A stretch of 64,000 bases of DNA from CAVZBW01 sp963778465 (GTDB taxonomy: Bacteria; Actinomycetota; Acidimicrobiia; Acidimicrobiales; RAAP-2). Under the pieces are notes generated by a model. The model searched no databases, was not told where the DNA came from, and saw only the letters and a list, made by a program, of their open reading frames with translations. The translations under genes and the position numbers were made by a program. The stretch is from positions 1,240,001-1,304,000 of the forward strand of contig CAVZUK010000002.1 of NCBI GenBank assembly GCA_963778465.1, read 5' to 3'. Below are positions 45,252 through 54,528 of this stretch, piece after piece (positions within the stretch are counted from its first letter, which is position 1; every line of letters begins with the position of its first letter).

Positions 45252-45533
45252 CGATCCTCCTTGGCCCTTGCTTTGGGTCACCGTCGGGCGAGCAGCTCTC
45301 TCCCTTGCGTCAGCACTGTCTCACAGGCCGATTGCACGGGCAAGGGGTACAAACGGGTTACGTAGCGGTAATGACGTGCAACGATCGTTCGACAAAGGGT
45401 TACGCCTCGGTAACGACTGCCGCACCGTTGCGGGAGCCCTGTTTGGCGGATCCGCGTGGCGTTCCGTCCGTCACGACACGGCGATACGGCGTGGCCACAT
45501 TCCCGAAACATTCGACGCGTAGTGTCCAGATGC
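45252..45533. promoter_or_regulatory. divergent promoter region with paired palindromic operators
   Basis: Between pfaD and the ligase gene lie two related palindromes: GTTAC-GTAGCG-GTAAT (45357-45372) and GTTAC-GCCTCG-GTAAC (45399-45414). Each is preceded by GG and followed by GAC. Their centres are 42 bp apart, four helical turns. A third perfect palindrome, AACGATCGTT (45380-45389), sits nearly midway. TAGTGT at 45520 could be a -10 box giving an almost leaderless ligase transcript. The layout fits cooperative binding by a TetR- or MarR-like dimer, which is an inference. Confidence 0.6.
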
Positions 45534-48074
45534 ATGTCGGTGAATGGCAGTCTCGGCGTCGAAGAGGAGCTGCACATCTTCGATCCGGGCAACGGCGAGC
45601 TCGTCTCGAGCGCGCCCCGGCTGCTGCGGCACCTACCCCCGCAGAACTTCGGGGCGGAGTTGCAGCGCAGCACCGTCGAGATCAACTCGGGGACTGCGTC
45701 GACCCTGGGCGAGCTCGGGGAGGAGATGGTCCGGCTCCGCCGGCAGCTCGTCGGCGTCGCACGACGCTTCGGGCTCGAGGTCGCCGCCGTCGGCATGGCG
45801 CCTCAGGCGACGGACGAGGACTTCGAACTGACCGTGCGAGGTCGCTTCAGTCGGATGCACGACGAGTACCGACTGTTGGTCGACGAGCAATTGATCTGCG
45901 GGTACCAGGTTCACGTGGGCGTGCTCGATCGGGACCTGGCGGTGCGCTTGGCCGGTCGGGTCGGCGACGTGCTCCCGACACTGCTGGCCCTGTCTGCGAG
46001 CTCGCCGTACTGGAGGGGCCGCGACACGGGGTACGCCAGCATGCGGACGATGATCTGGGAGCGTTGGCCGACGTCGGGCAGCGTGGGACGCCTCCAGTCG
46101 ATGGAGGAGTACGAGCGCCTCGTCCGGACCCTGGTGGAGACCGGCGTTATCAGCGACGCGAAGATGGCGTACTTCGACGTGCGCCCGTCCGAGCACGTGC
46201 CGACGCTCGAGCTGAGGGTCTGCGACGCGTGCCCGCTGGTGGACGACGCCGTGCTCATCGCGGGGCTCTTCCGGGCGGCCGTGCTCCACGCCGAGGAGGC
46301 CGAGGAGGCGGGCCGCGCGCCGCCGCGGCGCGCCGAGCCGGTCCAGCGGGCGGCGATATGGCGCGCCGCTCGGAGCGGTCTCTCCGGCGACCTGCTCGGC
46401 ATCGGCGACGAGCCACGTCCACTGCCGGCGGCCGAGGTGGTGGAGGAGCTCCTCACCGTCCTGCGCCCGCAGCTGGAGTCCAGCGGCGATTGGGAGACGG
46501 TGCGGGAATTGGCCGGCGCGACGCTCGTCCGGGGCACGTCCGCCGCTCGTCAGCGCGTTCGCCTGGCCGAGCGCGGCCGCCTCTCTGACGTCGTCGGCCT
46601 CCTGATCGAGGAGACGGCCAGCGAGGTGGGATCCCGACCGAGGCCGCTGCGCTGCATCCGCCACTACCCGACGAGCACCGGCGACGAGGCGATCATCGGT
46701 GGAGCCCCGACGGCCGCCTATCGGCAGGTCTTCGGCGTGCTCGACGAGCTCGGGGACCAGGAGCTCCATCACCGGATGAGCCGGGTCCACGAGATGGCGG
46801 CGGCGCACGGCCTCTCCTTCGGGGTCGAGGGAAGCCAGCGCACCTTCCCGATCGACCTCGTCCCGAGGATCGTGCCGGCCCACGAGTGGACCCGCCTCGG
46901 TGCAGGCCTCACCCAGCGGGCCCGGGCGATCGAGGCCTTCCTCCGCGACATCTACGGGCCCGCCCGGATCGTGGCCGACGGCGTCCTCGACCACGACGAG
47001 ATCAAGAGGACGCCCGGTTGGCGGCAGGAGGGCTTCGCCCTGCCCCGCGACGCCGTGCGCTGCGCCGTCCTCGGCTTCGACCTCGTGCACGACCCGGTCT
47101 CGGGCTGGAGGGTGCTCGAGGACAACGTGCGGGTTCCCTCGGGCGTCGGCTACGCGATCGGCGTGCGCCGGGTGCTCGGGGCGGTCGCGCCGGAGCTCGC
47201 CGTCGACATCGGGATGCACGAGCCCGAGGAGGCCCTCGACCTCGCGGGTCGCACGTTGCGGTCCTGCGCGCTGGGCGAGGGCGACGATCCCCACGTCGTG
47301 CTGCTCTCCGACGGTGCGGGCAACGCGGCCTGGTACGAGCACCAGGTCCTCGCCGCCGGCGCTCGGCTCTCCCTTGCGGAGAGCGGTGACGTCGGATTCG
47401 ATGCCGGCCGACCGACGGTTTCCGGCCGACCCGTCGACGTCTTCTACCTTCGACTCGAAGGCGAGCTGGCCGACCTCACCGACCGGATGGGCCGCGCCGT
47501 GGGAGCAGGGATCCTCGAAGCGGCCGAGCGGGGGGACATCGTCGTCGTCAACGCACCGGGGAACGGGATCGCCGACGACAAGTCCATGTACTGCCACGTC
47601 CCCGACATCGTCACGTACTACCTGGGCGAGAGCCCCCTGCTGCCCTCCGTGCCGACCTATCGCTGCTCGGATCCCTCGGAGCTCGAGATCGTCCTCGACC
47701 GGCTGGAGGAGCTGGTCACGAAGCCGGTCGACGGCTCCGGCGGCGGGGGTGTCCTGGTCGGTCCCGACGCCGATGCGGGCCAGCTCGAGCAGCGGCGCCG
47801 CGAGCTGCAGTCCAAGCCCTCGAGGTGGGTGGCGCAGGAGACCATGGCGCTGTCCACGCTCCCGACAGTCGAGGGGGGCCGGCTCGAGCCTCGGCACGTG
47901 GACTTGCGCACCTTCGTCTACCTCACCGGTACGGGGCCCCATGACGCGGAGCTGGCCGGGCTCGCGCTGACCCGGGTGGCGCCGTCCGGCAGCATGATCG
48001 TCAACTCGTCGAGGGGCGGGGGAGCCAAGGACACCTGGATCCTGACCGAGCCCCAAGCGGACCCGCCCTCGTGA
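45534..48074 (+). CDS. carboxylate-amine ligase (GCS2/YbdK) fused to circularly permuted type 2 ATP-grasp
   Basis: The 846-residue fusion has two ATP-dependent ligase modules. The N-terminal part (about 1-370) is of the glutamate-cysteine-ligase-2/YbdK type: SLGVEEELHIFDPGNGEL, then QRSTVEINSGTASTL and KMAYFDVRPSEHVPTLELRV. The C-terminal part (about 410-840) is a permuted ATP-grasp: RTPGWRQEGFALPRDAVR, VLEDNVRVPSGVGYAIG, NAPGNGIADDKSMYCHVPD, KPVDGSGGGGVLVGP and HVDLRTFVYLTG. ATG at 45534 starts exactly at the GCS2 motif and lacks a ribosome-binding site. Together the modules could form two amide/peptide bonds. It leads the operon with the asnO-like gene. Confidence 0.9.
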   Translation: MSVNGSLGVEEELHIFDPGNGELVSSAPRLLRHLPPQNFGAELQRSTVEINSGTASTLGELGEEMVRLRRQLVGVARRFGLEVAAVGMAPQATDEDFELTVRGRFSRMHDEYRLLVDEQLICGYQVHVGVLDRDLAVRLAGRVGDVLPTLLALSASSPYWRGRDTGYASMRTMIWERWPTSGSVGRLQSMEEYERLVRTLVETGVISDAKMAYFDVRPSEHVPTLELRVCDACPLVDDAVLIAGLFRAAVLHAEEAEEAGRAPPRRAEPVQRAAIWRAARSGLSGDLLGIGDEPRPLPAAEVVEELLTVLRPQLESSGDWETVRELAGATLVRGTSAARQRVRLAERGRLSDVVGLLIEETASEVGSRPRPLRCIRHYPTSTGDEAIIGGAPTAAYRQVFGVLDELGDQELHHRMSRVHEMAAAHGLSFGVEGSQRTFPIDLVPRIVPAHEWTRLGAGLTQRARAIEAFLRDIYGPARIVADGVLDHDEIKRTPGWRQEGFALPRDAVRCAVLGFDLVHDPVSGWRVLEDNVRVPSGVGYAIGVRRVLGAVAPELAVDIGMHEPEEALDLAGRTLRSCALGEGDDPHVVLLSDGAGNAAWYEHQVLAAGARLSLAESGDVGFDAGRPTVSGRPVDVFYLRLEGELADLTDRMGRAVGAGILEAAERGDIVVVNAPGNGIADDKSMYCHVPDIVTYYLGESPLLPSVPTYRCSDPSELEIVLDRLEELVTKPVDGSGGGGVLVGPDADAGQLEQRRRELQSKPSRWVAQETMALSTLPTVEGGRLEPRHVDLRTFVYLTGTGPHDAELAGLALTRVAPSGSMIVNSSRGGGAKDTWILTEPQADPPS

Positions 48075-48124
48075 GCCCGGACTCCGGCCGGCCCAGCGGC
48101 CGGGCCTGAACTCGAGGAGACAAC

Positions 48125-49909
48125 GTGTGTGGCATCGCCGGCGAGGTGCGATTCGACGCGGTGGCCGCCGACGCGGGGGCCCTCGACCGAGCTCTCGCCC
48201 GGATGGCGCCCCGGGGGCCGGACGGCTCTGGGGTCTGGACGTCGGGTCCCGTCGGGCTGGGTCACCGCAGGCTCTCGATCATCGATCTGTCCAGGACCGG
48301 CTCCCAGCCGATGGTCGACCCCGAGCTCGGTCTGGCGGTCGTGTTCAACGGGTGCATCTACAATTACAAGGACCTGCGACGCGAGCTGACGGATCGCGGC
48401 CACCGGTTCTTCTCCCATTCCGACACCGAGGTCGTGCTCAAGGCCTACCGGGAGTGGGGCGCCGACTGCGTCGACCGCTTCTACGGGATGTTCGCCTTCG
48501 CCGTGGCCGAACGCGAGACCGGCAGGTTGGCCCTCGCACGGGACCGGCTGGGGATCAAGCCGCTGTACCTCGACCAGACGCCCGAGCGGCTGCGCTTCGC
48601 CTCGACTCTGCCGGCGCTACTGGAGATGGGCGGTACGGACCGCGGCATCGACCTCGCCGCGCTGGCCTGCTACATGACCTTCCACTCGGTGGTCCCGCCC
48701 CCGAGGACCATCCTGAAGGGGGTCCGCAAGCTGCCTCCGGCCACGGTGCGGCTCGTCGAGCCGGACGGCTCCCACGTGGACCGCTGCTACTGGGACCCGA
48801 GCTTCGATCGCGACCCCGAGCGAGCCGGCTGGAGCGAGACCGAGTGGCAGGAGGCCCTGATAGACGCCCTGCGCTCGGCGGTCGAGCGGCGGATGGTGGC
48901 CGATGTACCCGTGGGCGTGCTCTTGTCCGGGGGCATCGACTCCTCGCTCGTCGTGGCCCTCCTGGCGGAGGCCGGGCAATCGGAGCTCCGTACCTTCAGC
49001 GTGGGTTTCGAGCCGGCGGGCGGCGAGGCGGGCGACGAGTTCGAGTACTCCGACCTCGTGGCCCGGCGTTTCGCGACACAGCACCGGCGCATGTTGATCG
49101 AGGGGCCACGACTCCTGCCGGCGATCGGCGGTGCGGTGAGGGCGATGAGCGAGCCCATGGTGAGCCACGACTGCGTGGCCTTCTATCTTCTGTCCGAGGA
49201 GGTGTCGCGAGATGTCAAGGTGGTGCAGAGCGGGCAGGGGGCGGACGAGGTGCTCGGTGGCTACGACTGGTACCCACCACTCGCCGCGGTGGGCCGGGAC
49301 GATGCGGTCGAGGCCTACGCGGGCGTCTTCTTCGATCGGCGCTTCGACGCTCTGGCCGACCTCCTGGACGAACGCTGGATGACGGACGAGGACGTCCCGA
49401 CCGAGTTCGTCACCAGGGAGTTCTCGAGGCCCGGAGCGCACACGGCCGTCGACGCCGCCTTGCGCAACGACACCACGGTGATGTTGGTGGACGACCCGGT
49501 CAAGCGGGTGGACAACATGACCATGGCGTGGGGCCTTGAGGCGCGCGTGCCGTTCTTGGACCACGAGGTGGTGGAGCTGGCGGCTCGCATCCCGCCGGAG
49601 CTCAAGCTCGCCGACGGGGGCAAGGGCGTCTTGAAGCGCGCCAGCCGGGGCATCGTGCCCGACGAGGTGATCGACCGGACCAAGGGCTACTTTCCGGTGC
49701 CGGCGATCCGGCAGCTCGAGGGCGGATTCCTCGACCTGGCCCGCGATGCCCTCTTGGATCCGGCGGCCCGTTCGAGGGGCCTGTTCCGCGCCGAGGTGGT
49801 CGATCGCATGCTGGCCTCGCCCAACGAGACTCGCACCACCCTCGGCTCCAACGCGCTCTGGCAGCTCGCCCTTCTCGAGCTCTGGCTCCAGGAGATGGGC
49901 ATTCCTTGA
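48125..49909 (+). CDS. asnO: asparagine-synthase-family amidotransferase, AsnO (N-acetylglutaminylglutamine amidotransferase-like)
   Basis: The 594-residue enzyme has an N-terminal class II glutaminase with Cys2 as nucleophile (MCGIAGEVRFD) and RRLSIIDLSRTGSQPM, NGCIYNYKDLRREL. The C-terminal ATP-PPi synthetase domain has GVLLSGGIDSSLVVALL, SGQGADEVLGGYDWYP and KRVDNMTMAWGLEARVPF. The overall sequence fits the AsnO branch that amidates a dipeptide in osmoprotectant synthesis better than AsnB. GTG at 48125 follows GAGGAGAC. The usual partner Ngg is replaced by the GCS2/ATP-grasp fusion. The stop overlaps the next start (TTGA). Confidence 0.9.
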   Translation: MCGIAGEVRFDAVAADAGALDRALARMAPRGPDGSGVWTSGPVGLGHRRLSIIDLSRTGSQPMVDPELGLAVVFNGCIYNYKDLRRELTDRGHRFFSHSDTEVVLKAYREWGADCVDRFYGMFAFAVAERETGRLALARDRLGIKPLYLDQTPERLRFASTLPALLEMGGTDRGIDLAALACYMTFHSVVPPPRTILKGVRKLPPATVRLVEPDGSHVDRCYWDPSFDRDPERAGWSETEWQEALIDALRSAVERRMVADVPVGVLLSGGIDSSLVVALLAEAGQSELRTFSVGFEPAGGEAGDEFEYSDLVARRFATQHRRMLIEGPRLLPAIGGAVRAMSEPMVSHDCVAFYLLSEEVSRDVKVVQSGQGADEVLGGYDWYPPLAAVGRDDAVEAYAGVFFDRRFDALADLLDERWMTDEDVPTEFVTREFSRPGAHTAVDAALRNDTTVMLVDDPVKRVDNMTMAWGLEARVPFLDHEVVELAARIPPELKLADGGKGVLKRASRGIVPDEVIDRTKGYFPVPAIRQLEGGFLDLARDALLDPAARSRGLFRAEVVDRMLASPNETRTTLGSNALWQLALLELWLQEMGIP

Positions 49910-51905
49910 CGAGGTCGGGCGCGCGCGCGGGCGAGGGGGCCAGGGCGGGGGAGAGGGGCTCGGGCACGCTCGAGGGGCTGATCCGAAGGCTCGCCGGGGC
50001 CTGGAGCTGCTGGTCACCAACGCTCACCGCCCATGGCCACGACCTCGCCTACGTGTGCGATCGCAACGGCCTGCCCGAGTTGTGGGTCCAGGGCACCGAC
50101 TCGGGCTCGACGGCCCGGCGCCTTCCGTTCTGCGACGACCCGGTGCTCGCCGTGCACTGGTCGCCCGACGGCCGGTGGCTCGCCTGCTCCGTGGCCAGCG
50201 GCGGCGGGGTCCGTACCGAGGTCTGGGTGGTCCGGCCGGACGGATCCGAGGCCCGGCGGGTGGCCGGGGTGCCCGAGCACGCGATGCTCGGCCCGTGGAG
50301 CCGCCGGGGCCATCGCCTCGTGGTCACGCTGTGCGACGGCGCACCCGCGGGAGGCAACCGCTCCGTCCTGGTGGACCCCGACACCGGGGCCCACCACCCC
50401 TTGGCGTCCGGCTCGCTGCGCCACGTTCTCGACGTCTCCGAGGACGTTCGATTCGCCCTGGTGCGGGACGGCAGTCGCGGCGCGGAATCTTGCCTCCTGG
50501 TCGAGCTCGGCTCGGGTCGAGCCGAGGCGTTGCTGCCCTATCCGACCGTGGGTGCCACCGCCGCGGGCGTGCTGCGGCCGGACCCGATGACCCCGAGGGA
50601 GGAGGGGGCCATGGTGGCCTACCTCGTGACCGACGCCGGGCTGGCACGTCGGGGGCTCGTGGGGGTGCCGCTCCGGGCCGACGGGCGACGGGGTGAGGCC
50701 GGCGCGCTGGCCCGCCGACGGGACGGCGAGCTCGAGATGATCGACGCGGACAGCGAGGGCCGGTTGGTCCTTCTCGTCTGGAACGCCGGGGGTTACAGCC
50801 AGGTCGAGCTGCTCGACGTCACCCGCAACGAGCTTCGCCGATTCGACGACCTGCCCGGCACGGTCGTGGCCGGCGGCGCCTTGAGCCGCGACGGCAGCAG
50901 GGCCGTGCTCTCGGTGGAGGGCCCGAGCCGACCCCGCCAGCTCTGGCAGCTCGGCACGACGAGCGGGCGCTGGACCCCCTTGACCGAGCCGAGCATCGAC
51001 GAGCCGGCTCTGATCGACCCGACGCTGCGGAGCTTCGTGTCGCACGACGGTCTCGAGATCGACGGCTGGCTCTACCTTCCACGCGGGGCCTCCGGTCGGG
51101 GACCCCTTTTTCCGGGCGCCAGGACGGACGGGACGTCGACGACGGGCCTGGCGCCGCCGTCGTCTACCTGCACGGTGGTCCCGAGGCTCAGGAGCGACCA
51201 GGATTCGAACCCCACCATCAGGTCCTGGCCGCCGCAGGGATGACGGTCTTCGCGCCCAACATCCGCGGCTCCTCGGGCTACGGCCGGACCTTCGTCCACG
51301 CCGACGATCGCTACGGCCGCCTCGACGCGATCGGTGACGTCGGCCGCTGTGCCGAGTACCTGGTGGAGGAGGGCTTGGCGGATCCGGATCGCGTCGTCGT
51401 GGCGGGGCGTTCCTACGGCGGGTACGCCACGCTCATGGCGTTGGCCCGCCATCCGGAGCGCTTCGTCGCCGGCGTCGACATCTGCGGCATGTCCGATCTC
51501 TTGACGTTCTATCGGGACACCGAGCCCTGGATCGCCAGGGCGGCGGTCACCAAGTACGGCGATCCGGGTAAGGATGCAGGGATGCTCGCCAGCCTCTCAC
51601 CGCTCCACCACGTCGTGGACCTCGTGGCTCCGGTGCTCGTCGTGCACGGCGAGCTCGACACCAACGTCCCCCTCAACGAGTCCCGGCAGCTCGTCTCGGC
51701 CCTGCGGGTCCTCGATCGTCCGGTGGAGTACCTCGAGCTCCCCGGGGAGGGGCACGAGTACCGGCGGGCCTCGTCCCGGATCCGGCTCCTGGAGGTCGAG
51801 ACGGCGTTCCTCGACCGGGTCCTCGTCACCGCGCCGGAGCGGGCCGCCGCCTCCGGGCACCGGTGGGCGCCCCTGGGATCGATGCCGTCGGGACCTTCGA
51901 GGTAG
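49906..51905 (+). CDS. S9 prolyl-oligopeptidase-family serine peptidase, frameshifted
   Basis: The first 400 codons give a beta-propeller-like N-terminal region (LAYVCDRNGLPELWVQG, VHWSPDGRWLACSVA, SFVSHDGLEIDGWLYLPRGA). Near 51105-51115, in CCCCTTTTT, the frame breaks. The continuation in the other frame is AAVVYLHGGPEAQERPG, then MTVFAPNIRGSSGYGRTF. The alpha/beta-hydrolase domain follows with the nucleophile in AGRSYGGYATLM, Asp in VHGELDTNVPL and His in GEGHEYRR. One missing base accounts for the break, most likely a homopolymer consensus error. TTG at 49906 overlaps the asnO stop. It may hydrolyse the peptide product or process a related peptide. Confidence 0.85.
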
Positions 51906-51912
51906 CGACGGC

Positions 51913-52665
51913 GTGCCGGCCCCATCCTCTGTGCGAGCACGGCCGTGCATCGGCGTCACCACTGCTCCGGTGCGGCTGGGTGACCGCCGGGCCGACGCCA
52001 TCCAGCGCGAGTACTCGGCCGCGGTGGCCGCCGCGGGCGGGGTCCCACTCCTCATCCCGTCCTTGCCGCACCTCGAGGCCGCCGAGCTGTGGCGGGGCCT
52101 CGACGGTCTCCTGCTCACTGGCGGTGGCGACGTGGACCCGGGGCGCTACGGCCAGCCGGCCGCACCCGAGACCGCCTCGGTCGACGTCGAGCGCGACGAG
52201 GTCGAGCTGTCCCTGAGCCGGTTCGCCGCCGAGCGAACCGCGCCGGTGCTCGGCATCTGTCGGGGCTGCCAGGTGCTCAACGTGGCCTTTGGGGGCACGC
52301 TGGTCCAGCATCTCCCCGACGTCACGGGTCAGCCCCATCTGGTGCCCGAGCCCCGCAGCGAGCCGGCGCACGAGGTCGAGGTGGCGGAGGGAAGCGAGCT
52401 GCGGTCAATCCTCGGCCCAGGTTCGATCGAGGTGAACACGGTCCACCACCAGGGCATCGCCGTGCTCGCCCCAGCCCTCCGGCCGGTCGCCTGGTCTCCC
52501 GACGGGCTGGTCGAGGGGGTGGAGCACCGGACGCGGCCGATCCTCGGCGTGCAGTGGCATCCCGAGAGCATGCAGCATGATGCGGCCCAGCGGCGCCTCT
52601 TCGAATGGCTCGTCGAGTCCGCCGCGACCTCGGGCACCGCCGGCATCCGCGCCGTCGGGGAGTAG
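51913..52665 (+). CDS. peptidase C26 / gamma-glutamyl-gamma-aminobutyrate hydrolase-like amidotransferase
   Basis: The 250-residue class I glutamine-amidotransferase-fold hydrolase resembles PuuD. It starts RPCIGVTTAPVRLGDRRAD, with GLLLTGGGDVDPGRYGQ, the nucleophile Cys in LGICRGCQVLNVAFGGTL, VNTVHHQGI, and the His-Glu pair in GVQWHPES. GTG at 51913 is 7 bp after the S9 gene, so it is the last gene of the operon. Such enzymes cleave gamma-glutamyl amides. That fits turnover of a gamma-glutamyl-type product from the upstream ligase. Confidence 0.9.
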   Translation: MPAPSSVRARPCIGVTTAPVRLGDRRADAIQREYSAAVAAAGGVPLLIPSLPHLEAAELWRGLDGLLLTGGGDVDPGRYGQPAAPETASVDVERDEVELSLSRFAAERTAPVLGICRGCQVLNVAFGGTLVQHLPDVTGQPHLVPEPRSEPAHEVEVAEGSELRSILGPGSIEVNTVHHQGIAVLAPALRPVAWSPDGLVEGVEHRTRPILGVQWHPESMQHDAAQRRLFEWLVESAATSGTAGIRAVGE

Positions 52666-52695
52666 GCGTAGCTCGGCGACGAGGCGCGGGGAGAC

Positions 52696-52715
52696 GGGAC
52701 GTTGTTCCCTTTTTT
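52696..52715 (+). terminator. weak intrinsic terminator
   Basis: A short GGGA/TCCC stem with a 6-base loop is followed directly by six T residues, about 30 bp after the C26 gene stop. The stem is only 4 bp, so strength is doubtful. Confidence 0.4.
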
Positions 52716-52801
52716 CCGCCGGTGGTTCCTCCGCATACTTGAGTGGCCACGGGGCGGAGGCCATGCCCGCGTGGGGATGCAAGGTAGCGGTGGGGACTTC
52801 G

Positions 52802-53659
52802 ATGCGACAGGGGGATGGGGGCGGATCCACACAACCGCCGCGACGCCACCATCGCGTGCGCAACCTGCTCGTCGCCGTGCTGGCGGTCGTGGTCGTGGCC
52901 TTCGCAGTGCTCGCGGGCAGCTACCTGCTGCGAGGGCATCCGGGAGCCAAGTCGTTGCGCGCCGCCGCCGAGCAGTTTCAGCGGACCTCCACCTCCAAGC
53001 CGACGCCGGAGGGCTTCGCGCTGCCGGCGGCCGGCGTCTACCGTGCGTCGGGGTCGGGCACGGAGCGGATCAGCACCCCGCCCAATTCGCAGAGCGACAG
53101 CGCCGTCATGCCGGTGACCGTGTCCTACGCGGCGCACGGGTGCTGGCTGTGGCGGATCGACTACAACACCGCCCACTGGCACGAGTACTCCTTCTGCCCG
53201 GACACCGATCGGCTGCTGCTCGAGAGTCAACGCAACTTCGTCTCCTGGGACTTCGGGCTGACCTCCGTGACCAACGTCGCCCGGTTCACGTGCAGCCCGC
53301 CGAGCCCCATCGTGGTGTCGTCCCCGCGGCCGGGTGAGCGGTTCGCCTTCCGGTGCGTCGGGACCAACACCGCGGTGTCGGGGAGGAGCATCTCGTCCGG
53401 TCCGGTGGTCATCGTCGCCCTGGGGACCCTCGAGATCGGGGGGTCGCCCGTCCAGGCCGTGCACCTCACCCGCACCCAGACGATCAGCGGGGCCCAGGTC
53501 GGCAGGCTCGAGGAGTCCTGGTGGTTCGCAGCCACCACCGGCCTGCCGCTCGAGGCCTCCAGGAGCTACCGGCTGGTGACCGATTCGCCTATAGGAAAGG
53601 TGACGTACACGGAGACGGGATCGTGGCGCCTCGACTCACTCGTCCCCGTCTCCCGCTAG
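52802..53659 (+). CDS. membrane-anchored or exported protein of unknown function
   Basis: The 285-residue protein has an N-terminal hydrophobic helix (LLVAVLAVVVVAFAVLAGSY, about residues 24-43) after a basic stretch. An extracytoplasmic beta-rich domain follows. Four cysteines (HGCWLW, SFCPDT, FTCSPP, FRCVG) could form two disulfides. No known domain is recognised. ATG at 52802 is chosen. An earlier ATG at 52763 has GGAGG only 2 bases upstream and would add 13 residues. Its 3' end overlaps the convergent DUF2127 gene by 24 bp. Confidence 0.7.
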   Translation: MRQGDGGGSTQPPRRHHRVRNLLVAVLAVVVVAFAVLAGSYLLRGHPGAKSLRAAAEQFQRTSTSKPTPEGFALPAAGVYRASGSGTERISTPPNSQSDSAVMPVTVSYAAHGCWLWRIDYNTAHWHEYSFCPDTDRLLLESQRNFVSWDFGLTSVTNVARFTCSPPSPIVVSSPRPGERFAFRCVGTNTAVSGRSISSGPVVIVALGTLEIGGSPVQAVHLTRTQTISGAQVGRLEESWWFAATTGLPLEASRSYRLVTDSPIGKVTYTETGSWRLDSLVPVSR

Positions 53660-54526
53660 CACGGGCGCTGGCGGCGTGGTCGTCTCGATGAGCCGCCAGC
53701 CGCTGTCCTGCTCGTGTCGCGCACGCTCCCTCTTCCCGCCGCCGCGCAGACCGAAGAGCCGCTTCGCGAAGAGCAGGTACGAGACGACGGCCAGGTTGAT
53801 CACGAGGACGATGATCTTGAAGGCGCTGACCGAGGAGGCGAGCTCGTAGATCTCGAAGGGGATGAACAGCGTGGTGGCTACGAACGTGAGGTACTCCGCC
53901 CAGCGCCTGGCCCTCCACAAGCCCACCATCTCGACGGCTTCGAGGGCGGCGAGGAGGGCGACGGCGCCTGCGAGGAAATAGACGTGGGCCGGCGAGTAGC
54001 TGAAGAAGCTCTTGAGGTGGCCGAGGAGCCCCCGGACCTGGACCGACGCCGGGTCGCCCCCCGACAGGTCGTTCATGATCTCCTGGTAGTCGTGCCGGAA
54101 CGTGGCATGGTGCCGCCCGATGATGAAGAGCACGACGGCGACCAGGCCGTAGAAGAAGACGTGCAGGCCCCGCTCGACGGCGATCAGGCGCAGCACGTAC
54201 TTGTCGCGCAGGAAGATGCCGCGCTCGGGCAGTTGGATCTCCTCGCGGTCGGGGACCGTCGGGCGCGCGGGCGACGTGGGTGGCTCCTGGGGGAACCACG
54301 CATCGCAACGCAGGCACCGGTACCAGCGCAGGCCGCCGAGGCACCTCACCACGACGGCGTCCTGCGGCCGGACGACCGCAGCATCGGTGCCGACGAGGAC
54401 GTGGCCCTTCCACGCGCAGGTGAGCTCCTCGTAGCGATGGTGCGATCGCCGGACGCGGTCGGGATGTCTCTTCCAGGGGCGACCGGTCGCCAGGCCGGTC
54501 GACGCCAACTTTTGCTGGACCGCCAT
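53636..54526 (-). CDS. DUF2127 family membrane protein
   Basis: The 296-residue protein has a zinc-ribbon-like N-terminal part (RWYRCLRCDAWF) and about four transmembrane segments: VFFYGLVAVVLFIIGRHHA, VYFLAGAVALLAALEAVEMVGLW, YLTFVATTLFIPFEIYEL, then FKIIVLVINLAVVSYLLFAKRL. The membrane part matches DUF2127 (GLHVFFYGL, LEAVEMVGLWRARRWAEYLTFV). The function is unknown. ATG at 54526 lies 2 bp after the glycoside hydrolase stop, so the two are cotranscribed. Confidence 0.8.
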   Translation of the reverse strand: MAVQQKLASTGLATGRPWKRHPDRVRRSHHRYEELTCAWKGHVLVGTDAAVVRPQDAVVVRCLGGLRWYRCLRCDAWFPQEPPTSPARPTVPDREEIQLPERGIFLRDKYVLRLIAVERGLHVFFYGLVAVVLFIIGRHHATFRHDYQEIMNDLSGGDPASVQVRGLLGHLKSFFSYSPAHVYFLAGAVALLAALEAVEMVGLWRARRWAEYLTFVATTLFIPFEIYELASSVSAFKIIVLVINLAVVSYLLFAKRLFGLRGGGKRERARHEQDSGWRLIETTTPPAPVLAGDGDE

Positions 54527-54528
54527 GC

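Noticed and set aside
45633..48056. 807-codon minus-strand frame opposite the GCS2/ATP-grasp gene
   Set aside because: The plus strand encodes two recognisable ligase domains with conserved motifs; the minus frame has none.
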